From NCBI GenBank assembly GCA_964632355.1, contig CAZWBW010000102.1:1-9864 (forward strand): 9,864 nt of DNA. The letters run 5' to 3'. This document shows positions 1 through 7,526 of the stretch, one piece after another; position 1 is the stretch's first letter; every line of letters begins with the position of its first letter. This DNA comes from JALOAP01 sp964632355. GTDB taxonomy: Bacteria > Chloroflexota > Dehalococcoidia > Tepidiformales > Tepidiformaceae. The position numbers and the translations under genes were made by a program. The notes beneath the pieces were generated by a model. The model searched no databases and was not told the DNA's origin. It saw only the letters and a list, made by a program, of their open reading frames with translations.

Positions 1-294
1 CACGAACTTCTTCTTCGGCCAGTGCAGCGCAGCGTGGGGCGGGATGCCGGACGAAATGACGATGTCGTGCGTGTGGATGAGCTGGAGGACGTTGCGGGCG
101 GTCCAGCGGACGACGCGGTAGGGCCGGCCGGGGTCGTGGTCGATGACTTCGTTGGGGCCGGCGAGGGTCACCTGTGCGCCTTCGACGTGGCGCGACAGCA
201 CGTCGGCCATGGCGGTGGCGCGAATGCCGGGCGCTGACATGTGCGAGCCGAGATGACCACGGCAGAGAATGAGGATGCGCGGCCCGGCTTCCAT
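1..294 (-). CDS. Glycosyltransferase, family 4-like N-terminal part (cut by the left edge)
   Basis: Only the first 98 codons are present; the 3' end lies outside the window. The N-terminus (RILILCRGHLGSHMSAPGIR, then ATAMADVLSRH and VTLAGPNE) follows the pattern of GT-B glycosyltransferases with a GT4-like N-terminal domain: a first beta strand, a loop containing SxPGIRA, a helix with A-x-x-L, then a second strand. Around residues 83-90 HDIVISSG looks like the strand that precedes the donor-domain linker. Such enzymes transfer a sugar from a nucleotide donor during surface glycan synthesis. The ATG at 294 is the only reasonable start: the frame is stopped upstream at 355-357, with no other ATG or GTG between. 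No Shine-Dalgarno sequence is visible, but a promoter-like element ends 8 nt upstream. It follows nhaA by 56 bp. The family call is fairly good; donor and acceptor cannot be told without the C-terminal half. Confidence 0.68.
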   Translation of the reverse strand, partial: MEAGPRILILCRGHLGSHMSAPGIRATAMADVLSRHVEGAQVTLAGPNEVIDHDPGRPYRVVRWTARNVLQLIHTHDIVISSGIPPHAALHWPKKKFV

Positions 295-302
295 GGGCGG
301 GG

Positions 303-331
303 AGGGTACGAGAGCGCCGGCAGAAAGGCAA
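303..331 (-). promoter_or_regulatory. Candidate promoter for the left-edge glycosyltransferase, possibly leaderless
   Basis: On the minus strand a TTGCCT box (326-331) is followed after 17 bp by TACCCT (303-308), which fits a TANNNT-type -10. The -10 ends 8 nt before the ATG at 294, so transcription would begin at or next to the start codon. The gene has no Shine-Dalgarno sequence, which fits a leaderless message. Each box matches the sigma70 consensus only partly, so chance is possible. Confidence 0.27.
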
Positions 332-350
332 AGGGGCGGGCGTTTCGGCG

Positions 351-1751
351 CTAGTCAGCGCCCGACGGCACCTCCGGTCGTGCGCCACGGGCGGCGTCGG
401 CGAGTGGGTCGGGTTCGGGCTCGCCCGGCGCGAGCCACAGGTACACGAACCCGATGACCCCCGCGACGGTCGACGCGGCGAGCACGCCCATCTTCGCCTC
501 CTCCTGGATGGCGGCGCTGTCGAAGGCGAGGCCGGTGATGAACAGGGAGACGGTGAAGCCGATGCCGGCAATCAGCCCCACCCCGGCGAAGTGGACGACG
601 CCGGCGTTCGCGGGCATCGAAGCGAGACCGAGCCGCACCGCGATGTACGAGAACACGAGGATCCCGATCGGCTTGCCGAGCACGAGCCCGAAGAACACGC
701 CCGCGGTGGCCGAGCTTTCGAATGCGGCGGAGACGCTGTCGCCATTGACCACGACGCCGGCGTTCGCGAGCGCGAAGATGGGGACGATCAGGAAGCTGAC
801 CCACGGGTGGAGGGTGTGTTCCAGCCGTTCGAGCGGCGATACCGTGTCGCGGCTGAGCCGTTCGAGCTCGCGGATGGCGGCGGCTTCGGCTTCGTGGTCG
901 CCGATCTTGCATGCGGCTTCGTACCGCTCGATCAGCGCCGGGGCGTGCCGTTCGAATTCGCGGCGGGCGTAGAGGGGCGCCGCCGGCGTGAGGAACGCGA
1001 GGACGACGCCCGCGATGGTGGCGTGGATGCCGCTCTGGTAGACGGCTATCCAGAACAGGATGCCGAGTGCCACATAGACGTCGGTCGAGCGAGTACCCCA
1101 CGCGCGGAGCCCGAGGATCACCAGCAGGACGAGCCCGCCCCATGCCAGCGGTTCGACGCTGATCGATTCGGTGTAGAAGACGGCGATGACAACGATGGCG
1201 CCGAGGTCGTCGACGATGGCGAGCGCGAGGAGGAACACCTTCAGCGAGAAGGGCACCCGGCGCCCGAGCAACGTGAGCACGCCCACGGCGAAGGCGATGT
1301 CGGTCGCCATCGGGATGCCCCAGCCTTTCGCGCTGTCGGTGCCGGCGTTGAACGAGACGTAGATGAGCGCGGGAACCACCATCCCACCGAGCGCCGCCAC
1401 GGCCGGGAGCGTCGCACGGCGCACCGAGGCGAGTTCGCCGTGCAGGAGTTCGCGTTTGATCTCGAGGCCGACCACGAAGAAGAAGATGGCCATCAGCCCG
1501 TCGTTCACCAGGTGGCCGAGCGTCTGGTGAATGACGAAGCGGTTGGCGTCGAGCTCGAACTCGGCGTGCCAGAGGTCGAAGTAGAGGTCGTCCCACGGCG
1601 AGTTGGCCCAGGCGATGGCGACGATCGCGGCGGCAAGGAGCAGGATGCCGCTCGATGCTTCGATGGCGGCGAAGGCCTGGATCGGCCGGATGAACCGCTC
1701 GGTGACGAATCGGCGCCCGGGGCCGTGGGAGTGGAGCAGGTCGTGCGTCAT
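351..1751 (-). CDS. nhaA: Na+/H+ antiporter NhaA
   Basis: This inner-membrane antiporter exports Na+ (or Li+) in exchange for protons and supports pH and salt balance. The 466-residue protein carries the NhaA signatures: LVNDGLMAIFFFVVGLEIKR at 81-100 (containing the equivalent of the E. coli pH-sensor Glu78), ATDIAFAVGVL with Asp151, AIVDDLG with the paired ion-binding Asp181-Asp182, LEHTLHPWVSF at 310-320, and Lys360 in LGKP, matching the E. coli TM10 lysine. About 12 hydrophobic segments are visible. It is longer than E. coli NhaA (388): there is a charged, helical insertion of roughly 35-40 residues at about 262-305 before the LEHTLHPW motif, and a Pro/Glu/Asp-rich tail after 441. The start is ATG at 1751; only a weak GAGG lies about 14 nt upstream. 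It lies 97 bp after the DUF5946 gene, so it may share its transcript or have its own promoter. Confidence 0.95.
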   Translation of the reverse strand: MTHDLLHSHGPGRRFVTERFIRPIQAFAAIEASSGILLLAAAIVAIAWANSPWDDLYFDLWHAEFELDANRFVIHQTLGHLVNDGLMAIFFFVVGLEIKRELLHGELASVRRATLPAVAALGGMVVPALIYVSFNAGTDSAKGWGIPMATDIAFAVGVLTLLGRRVPFSLKVFLLALAIVDDLGAIVVIAVFYTESISVEPLAWGGLVLLVILGLRAWGTRSTDVYVALGILFWIAVYQSGIHATIAGVVLAFLTPAAPLYARREFERHAPALIERYEAACKIGDHEAEAAAIRELERLSRDTVSPLERLEHTLHPWVSFLIVPIFALANAGVVVNGDSVSAAFESSATAGVFFGLVLGKPIGILVFSYIAVRLGLASMPANAGVVHFAGVGLIAGIGFTVSLFITGLAFDSAAIQEEAKMGVLAASTVAGVIGFVYLWLAPGEPEPDPLADAARGARPEVPSGAD

Positions 1752-1848
1752 GTACGGTAGGCGTGCCTCGGTGTGGGGGTGCGCAGGTTCGTTGCTCCGA
1801 AACTACCACCCGGGGCGGTGCGGACAACGCCGAAGGGCCGCGTGTCGA

Positions 1849-2367
1849 TTATTCGTAACGTAGTTGCGCGGCCCATTCGCGGACCGTGTCGTGGTGGCGG
1901 GCCCACGCCTTCCAGACCGATTCGGCCCACGCGAGCACGAGCGCGCGGTGCTCGGTCGCGCCGGCGGCGCGAGCGACGTCGTGCACGGTGAGCCTCCAGC
2001 CGGTGGGTGACGGTGGGTCGAGCCACGGCCAGTCGCGGCGAAGGTCCGCGAGCGCGCCGCGGGCCCGCACGAGCTCCCGTGCGTCGAGCCCGTGTTCGAA
2101 CGCAAGGCAGAGTGCCACGAGGTGGAGCGCGACCGACTGGCGCTGGCGGCGGGCGTTCTCGCCGGGGTGCTGCGCGGCGTAGGCGTCGACGGTGTAACCG
2201 TGGACTGGCCAGTAGTCCGCGTTCTCGTATTCCTTCGCGAGGACGGTGCCGTACACGGCCCAGCACGCGGGCGACGCGCCGATGTACTCGTGCGCCGGCC
2301 CATCGGACCGGGGAAGGACGGCGCCGCAACCGGGGCAGGGCTCAAGGTCGTGTGTCGGCGAACTCAT
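1849..2367 (-). CDS. DUF5946 family protein, function unknown
   Basis: This is a soluble 172-residue protein with no signal peptide or membrane segment. It matches my memory of DUF5946: an N-terminal CPGCG knuckle (Cys11, Cys14), then DGPAHEYIGASPACWAVYG at 22-40, HGYTVDAYAAQHPG at 56-69, and a His/Cys-bearing helix SVALHLVALCLAFEHG at 78-93. The CxxC pair plus conserved His26, His56, His67 and His82 suggest a metal site, but this is inference. The C-terminal half (124-168) is Trp-rich and helical (TGWRLTVHDVARAAG, then AESVWKAWARHHD). No biochemical role is established for the family to my knowledge. It begins 29 bp after the recQ stop on the same strand, so it is probably cotranscribed with recQ. 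The ATG at 2367 has no strong Shine-Dalgarno sequence, which suits translation following recQ. Confidence 0.8.
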   Translation of the reverse strand: MSSPTHDLEPCPGCGAVLPRSDGPAHEYIGASPACWAVYGTVLAKEYENADYWPVHGYTVDAYAAQHPGENARRQRQSVALHLVALCLAFEHGLDARELVRARGALADLRRDWPWLDPPSPTGWRLTVHDVARAAGATEHRALVLAWAESVWKAWARHHDTVREWAAQLRYE

Positions 2368-2396
2368 GGTCGAGCCCTAGGTCGCGGCGCTCATGC

Positions 2397-4499
<2,103 letters not shown>

Positions 4500-4506
4500 G
4501 CGGCGA

Positions 4507-4534
4507 AGTCTAGAACATTTGAGCGAAGCGGCAA
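4507..4534 (-). promoter_or_regulatory. Candidate recQ promoter, possibly leaderless
   Basis: On the minus strand TTGCCG (4529-4534) and TAGACT (4507-4512) are separated by 16 bp, each matching four of six sigma70 consensus bases. The -10 box ends 7 nt before the recQ ATG, which would place the transcript start at the start codon. This is the most AT-rich stretch of the gene-free island, and recQ lacks a Shine-Dalgarno sequence. The arrangement resembles the element before the left-edge glycosyltransferase (TTGCC box, 17 bp, TANNNT, 8 nt, ATG). Confidence 0.33.
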
Positions 4535-4553
4535 CTCGGGGGAGTGCAAGCGG

Positions 4554-4640
4554 GTGCTCAGTGCTCAGTGCCCGGTGCCCAGTGAGCAGTGCACAGTTCC
4601 CGGTGCCCAGTGAGCAGTGCACAGTGCCCGGTGCCCAGTG
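4554..4640. repeat. 28-bp tandem repeat (2.5 copies) preceded by a heptamer doublet
   Basis: Copies start at 4571, 4599 and 4627, exactly 28 bp apart. Each begins CCCGGTGCCCAGTG and the two full copies end CAGTGCACAGT plus one base (T in copy 1, G in copy 2), their only difference. The third copy stops after 14 bp. Just before, GTGCTCA occurs twice in a row (4554-4567). The units are themselves built from CAGTGC/CAGTGA-like blocks. There are no spacers, so this is not a CRISPR array. It lies upstream of recQ. Confidence 0.9.
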
Positions 4641-4705
4641 CAGGTAGGAGAGGTCCCGCTGTGGCCTCGGAACCTGTGGGGCGCCCATCGAATGCCACAC
4701 CGTTC

Positions 4706-4725
4706 GCTCGCCATTAGTGGCGAGC
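4706..4725. repeat. Perfect 8-bp hairpin in the repeat island
   Basis: GCTCGCCA (4706-4713) and TGGCGAGC (4718-4725) are exact reverse complements around a TTAG loop. No T tract follows on either strand, so it is not a classical intrinsic terminator. It may belong to a dispersed intergenic repeat. Confidence 0.6.
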
Positions 4726-4764
4726 ACGCCGCGGCGCGGCCCTCGTTCCGGTTCTTCAACGGAT

Positions 4765-4807
4765 CCGGCCCTCCCCCTCTCCCGCCGCGAGCCGGAGAAG
4801 GGGCCGG
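4765..4807. repeat. Imperfect hairpin, diverged partner of the hairpin at 4841-4876
   Basis: CCGGCCC (4765-4771) pairs with GGGCCGG (4801-4807), and TCTCC (4778-4782) pairs with GGAGA (4794-4798), with an internal asymmetry of six versus two bases. The right side (GGAGAAGGGGCCGGG) is nearly the same as the right arm of the stronger hairpin 60 bp away (GGGAGAGGGCCGGG), so the two look like diverged copies of one GGGAGAGGGCCGGG-type element. Confidence 0.55.
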
Positions 4808-4840
4808 GAGATGAGGGTCTACCCCGGCGTGCGCTTTCAC

Positions 4841-4876
4841 CCCGGCCCTCTCCCGTCGTCACGGGAGAGGGCCGGG
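4841..4876. repeat. Perfect 16-bp stem-loop, possible transcript end of the SDR-thiamine enzyme operon
   Basis: The 16 bases at 4841-4856 (CCCGGCCCTCTCCCGT) are exactly reverse-complementary to 4861-4876, with a four-base CGTC loop. TCAC/GTGA just outside can extend the stem past one bulged C. On the minus strand it lies about 45 nt after the thiamine-enzyme stop codon, so it could stop transcription or protect the mRNA end. No T run follows, so a classical Rho-independent terminator is not shown. The GGGAGAGGGCCGGG core resembles dispersed repeats of GC-rich bacterial genomes (from memory). Confidence 0.7.
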
Positions 4877-4902
4877 TGACTCGGCACTGGGCACCGGGCA
4901 CT

Positions 4903-4919
4903 GCGGCCCGGAGGGCCGC
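4903..4919 (-). terminator. Short GC hairpin abutting the thiamine-enzyme stop codon
   Basis: GCGGCCC (4903-4909) and GGGCCGC (4913-4919) form a perfect 7-bp stem with a GGA loop on the plus strand. On the minus strand it begins directly after the TAG at 4920-4922. Its position fits a terminator or mRNA-stabilising hairpin, but there is no U tract, so the role is uncertain. Confidence 0.35.
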
Positions 4920-6617
4920 CTACTTCGCGACCGCCGCGAGGACGTGCTGGAACGTGTCGTCTCGGGTTGTTTCGACTTCGATGACGGCGGGGCGGCCGGC
5001 GGCCAGTGCCTGTGGGATGGCGTCGCGCAGGGAGGCTTCGTCGGACACCTTGAAGGCGGCGCAGCCGATGGCTTCGGCGATTTTCGCGTGGTCGAACGGG
5101 TGGAATTCGGACGCGATGGGGCGGTCGCCCTGGCCGTGCAGCACCCACCCGAGCGCCTGGTTGTTCAGCACAACCGTGACGATCGGGAGGTTCTCCTCGA
5201 TTGAGGTCATGAGACCGTGCATGGTCATGGCGAAGCCGCCGTCGCCGCAGACAGCGAACACGGGCGTCTGCGGGAAGGCGTAGCGCGCGCCGAGGGCCGC
5301 GGGGATGGCGTACCCCATGCCGCCCGTGGCGTTCGGCTGGAGGAAGCGGCGCTGCCCCTTCGCGCGGAAGTCGTGGAGCATGAACAGCCGGTTCTCGCCC
5401 GCGTCGCAGGTGACGATGGCGTCGTTCGGCAGGGCTTCGCTGAGCACCGACACGGCGCGCCGGGCGCTGATCGGCGTGCCGTCGGCGCCGACCGGTTCGC
5501 CGAACCCGTACTGGCGTCGCGCTTCCTCGACACGGCCCGTGCCACCGGTTGCCGATTCGCCGAGCCGCTGCCGGAGCGCAGTGAGCACCTGGTCGGCGTC
5601 GCCGACGAGGGCGTGGGCGGCGGGCTGGGTCCACGCGGCGTTCAGCGGGTCGACGTCGACCTGGATGAGCGTCTGCCGCGCGGGGTCGAGCAGCTTCGGG
5701 TTGTCGTTCACGAGGTCGGTGGCGGAGAGCCGCGTGCCGACCGCGATCACGAGGTCGGAATCGCCGACGATGGCGTTCGCCCAGTCGTTGCCGAACGTGC
5801 CGATGACACCTGCGGAAAGCGCGTGGTCCTCGGGGAATGTGCCCTTGCCGGCGGCTGTGGTGGCGACCGGGATGTCGAGCGCTTCGGAGAAGCGGCGGAG
5901 CGTGTCTTCGGCCTTGCTCAGGCGCACGCCGTTCCCGGCGATGATGACGGGCTTGCTCGCCGCGCGGATGGCGTCGGCGGCGGCATCGAGGAGTTCGTCG
6001 CGCGGCAACAGGTTCGCTTCGGCGAGGTAGTTGCCGCCCCAGTGGATGGCGGGCCGGGTCGGCGGTTCGAGGCGACGGTTCACAGCGGCGCTATCGAACA
6101 CGACCGCGATGGGCCCGGGCGCGCCGGTGACCGCGTGCTTGTAGGCGAGCTGCGTGAGCTGGACGGCCTGCACGGGGTCGCGCGCGACGAACGTGCGCCG
6201 GGTGATGGCTTCGAAGCCGCGCTGCAGGTCGTAGCTGCCGTAGTGCCCGGCGCCCGACTGGTACGGCGCGTGGTGGGCGAACGGGCCGCCTTCGCTGAAG
6301 TCGACGAGGATGATCATCGGCGAGCAGCCGGTGTTCGCTTCGACGATGCCGGCGCCGGCGTTCGTCAGCACCCATGCGCCCTGCCCCATGACCACGGCGG
6401 GCTTGCCGGTGAGGCGTCCGTAGGCTTCGGCCATGGCGGTGCCGAGCGATTCTTCGCGAACGAGCAGCGTGCGGATGCCGTCCTTGTAGTCGTAGAGGGC
6501 GTCGAAGATGGCGCCGGTGTACCCACCGGGCATCCCGACGACGAGTTCGATGCCCAGTTCGGCGAGGGCGCGGGCTACCCCTTGCGCCCCGGTCATCGGT
6601 CGTTCGTTTTCGGCCAC
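4920..6617 (-). CDS. Thiamine-diphosphate-dependent enzyme, acetolactate synthase superfamily
   Basis: This 565-residue cytoplasmic enzyme has the three-domain fold of ThDP decarboxylases, carboligases and lyases. The N-terminal domain carries VGMPGGYTG (27-35) and the likely cofactor-activating Glu55 in REESLGTAMAEAYGRLTGKP. The middle domain runs from KPVIIAGNG (222-230) to LIQVDVDP (317-324). The C-terminal ThDP/Mg site is GDGG (458-461) to NN (485-486). The length is normal for acetolactate synthase large subunits, but the RFDD segment typical of their FAD region reads TRLSATD here (295-301), and no regulatory subunit gene adjoins, so true acetolactate synthase is doubtful. Substrate is unknown; a carboligase, lyase or acyl-donor 2-carbon transferase are all possible. 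The start is GTG at 6617, set by AGGAAGG six bases upstream, in preference to an internal ATG at codon 8. It follows the SDR gene by 32 bp, so the two probably act in one pathway. Confidence 0.87.
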   Translation of the reverse strand: MAENERPMTGAQGVARALAELGIELVVGMPGGYTGAIFDALYDYKDGIRTLLVREESLGTAMAEAYGRLTGKPAVVMGQGAWVLTNAGAGIVEANTGCSPMIILVDFSEGGPFAHHAPYQSGAGHYGSYDLQRGFEAITRRTFVARDPVQAVQLTQLAYKHAVTGAPGPIAVVFDSAAVNRRLEPPTRPAIHWGGNYLAEANLLPRDELLDAAADAIRAASKPVIIAGNGVRLSKAEDTLRRFSEALDIPVATTAAGKGTFPEDHALSAGVIGTFGNDWANAIVGDSDLVIAVGTRLSATDLVNDNPKLLDPARQTLIQVDVDPLNAAWTQPAAHALVGDADQVLTALRQRLGESATGGTGRVEEARRQYGFGEPVGADGTPISARRAVSVLSEALPNDAIVTCDAGENRLFMLHDFRAKGQRRFLQPNATGGMGYAIPAALGARYAFPQTPVFAVCGDGGFAMTMHGLMTSIEENLPIVTVVLNNQALGWVLHGQGDRPIASEFHPFDHAKIAEAIGCAAFKVSDEASLRDAIPQALAAGRPAVIEVETTRDDTFQHVLAAVAK

Positions 6618-6623
6618 GTGCTA

Positions 6624-6630
6624 CCTTCCT
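6624..6630 (-). promoter_or_regulatory. Strong ribosome binding site fixing a GTG start
   Basis: AGGAAGG on the minus strand lies 6 nt before the GTG at 6617-6615, inside the 32-bp gap after the SDR stop. It decides for the GTG over the ATG seven codons later. Confidence 0.75.
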
Positions 6631-6649
6631 TTTCCGTGTTCGGGGGCGT

Positions 6650-7453
6650 CTAGGTGGTCGAGCCGCCGTCGATGGGGATGACGGTCCCGGTGACGTAGTC
6701 GGAGTCGGGGCCACAGAGGAAGCCGACGACCTTCGCGCAGTCTTCCGGTGTGCCGATGCGGCGGAGGGCCACCTGCGAGGCGATGCGGTCGGTGCCCGCG
6801 GCTTCGAACATGAGGCTGAGGCGCCCGGTGCCGATGTAGCCCGGGGCGATGCAGTTCACGGTGATGCCGTAGGGCCCGAGCTCCTGCGCGAGGTACTTCG
6901 TGTACATGATGATCCCGGCCTTGGCGGCGCCGTAGTGGGCGTAGCCGCCTTCGGCGCCGGCGCGGCGGCCGGCCTGGCTCGAAACCGTCACGATCTTCCC
7001 GTAGCGCTGTGCCTTCATGCCGGGCGCCACGAGCTGGCAGGTGTTCACGGTGCCGTAGAGGTTGCGCTTCATCACGGCGTCGAACAGATCGGGCGTGACT
7101 TCCGAGGCCTTTGTCTCGGCCGGGGCGCCGAGGCCACCGCCCGCGTTGCACACGGCGATATCGATGCGGCCCCACGCCTCGAGCACCTGCCCGATGGCCT
7201 TCTCGAGCGCGGCGCGGTCGGCGACGTCGGCTTCGAGGCCGATGGAGCGCCTGCCGAGCGCTTCGATCTCCTCGGCGGTGGTGGCGCCGGTCATCTGCTC
7301 GCGTTCGCGTTCGTACTCTTCGAACGACTTGAGGTTGACGTCGAGGACGGCGACATCGGCGCCGAGGCGGGCGAGGTGGAGCGCATAGGCGCGGCCGAGC
7401 CCGCGGCCCGCGCCGGTCACAAGTGCGGTTCTACCTTCCAGTGGTGTAGACAC
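6650..7453 (-). CDS. Short-chain dehydrogenase/reductase (classical SDR, FabG-like)
   Basis: This 267-residue NAD(P)-dependent oxidoreductase interconverts an alcohol and a ketone. It shows the glycine-rich TGAGRGLG (13-20), Asp38 at the end of beta-2 (VAVLDVN), which favours NAD(H) over NADP(H), ADV (75-77), CNAGG (102-106, an NNAG variant), Asn131, Ser159 (VTVSSQAG), the catalytic pair Tyr174 and Lys178 (YGAAK), and the C-terminal GTVIPIDGG (256-264). Residues 42-65 form a longer charged, helical segment (SFEEYEREREQM) after beta-2, as in a subset of SDRs. The start is GTG at 7453, fixed by GGAGG 5 nt upstream; a longer open frame to 7699 overlaps the previous gene and looks unlike protein. 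The stop is 32 bp before the thiamine-enzyme start, so the pair is likely an operon. Substrate cannot be read from sequence; lipid, sugar and small hydroxyketone substrates all remain open. Confidence 0.9.
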   Translation of the reverse strand: MSTPLEGRTALVTGAGRGLGRAYALHLARLGADVAVLDVNLKSFEEYEREREQMTGATTAEEIEALGRRSIGLEADVADRAALEKAIGQVLEAWGRIDIAVCNAGGGLGAPAETKASEVTPDLFDAVMKRNLYGTVNTCQLVAPGMKAQRYGKIVTVSSQAGRRAGAEGGYAHYGAAKAGIIMYTKYLAQELGPYGITVNCIAPGYIGTGRLSLMFEAAGTDRIASQVALRRIGTPEDCAKVVGFLCGPDSDYVTGTVIPIDGGSTT

Positions 7454-7458
7454 GGGAA

Positions 7459-7463
7459 CCTCC
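7459..7463 (-). promoter_or_regulatory. Ribosome binding site fixing the SDR GTG start
   Basis: GGAGG on the minus strand lies 5 nt before GTG (7453-7451). It rules against the longer in-frame start at 7699, which would overlap the glycosyltransferase gene. Confidence 0.78.
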
Positions 7464-7526
7464 GGTTGATTGGCGGAGGCATCGTAGCAATCGGACGGCC
7501 GGTTGTGGGTGAACGGCTCGCCGGGG

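Larger units (their letters stand above)
4622..4903. repeat. 20-bp perfect inverted repeat pair enclosing about 240 bp
   Basis: The 20-mer CAGTGCCCGGTGCCCAGTGC at 4622-4641 is found exactly reverse-complemented at 4884-4903. The left arm overlaps the end of the 28-bp tandem repeat; the right arm touches the hairpin after the thiamine-enzyme stop codon. The enclosed 242 bp contain three more hairpins (4706-4725, 4765-4807, 4841-4876) and no credible gene. The layout resembles a small non-autonomous element or a mosaic of dispersed repeats; there is no evident target-site duplication and no transposase. Confidence 0.75.

Noticed and set aside
313..352. 7-bp inverted repeat (AGCGCCG / CGGCGCT) with a 26-nt loop after nhaA
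   Set aside because: The loop is long and there is no T tract, and the arm overlaps the stop codon; weak as a terminator.
591..1760. 389-codon plus-strand open frame antisense to nhaA
   Set aside because: It is Asp/Glu/Arg/His-rich without domains and mirrors the hydrophobic codons of nhaA.
1805..1819. ACC-A-CCC / GGG-C-GGT imperfect dyad upstream of nhaA, possible operator
   Set aside because: It is short, GC-only and has a mismatch; such dyads are expected by chance at this GC content.
4571..4640. Possible CRISPR array because the repeat unit is 28 bp
   Set aside because: The copies abut with no spacers, there are only 2.5 of them, and no cas gene is present.
4500..4901. 134-codon N-terminal extension of RecQ
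   Set aside because: It translates the tandem repeats and hairpins, lacks family similarity, and the ATG at 4499 sits properly ahead of the helicase domain.
5217..6653. 478-codon plus-strand open frame antisense to the thiamine enzyme
   Set aside because: It has the same GC-driven composition, no motif and no ribosome binding site. The minus-strand gene explains the sequence.
7481..7486. TACGAT as a -10 box for the SDR operon
   Set aside because: No acceptable -35 box lies 16-18 bp upstream; cotranscription with the glycosyltransferase is as likely.
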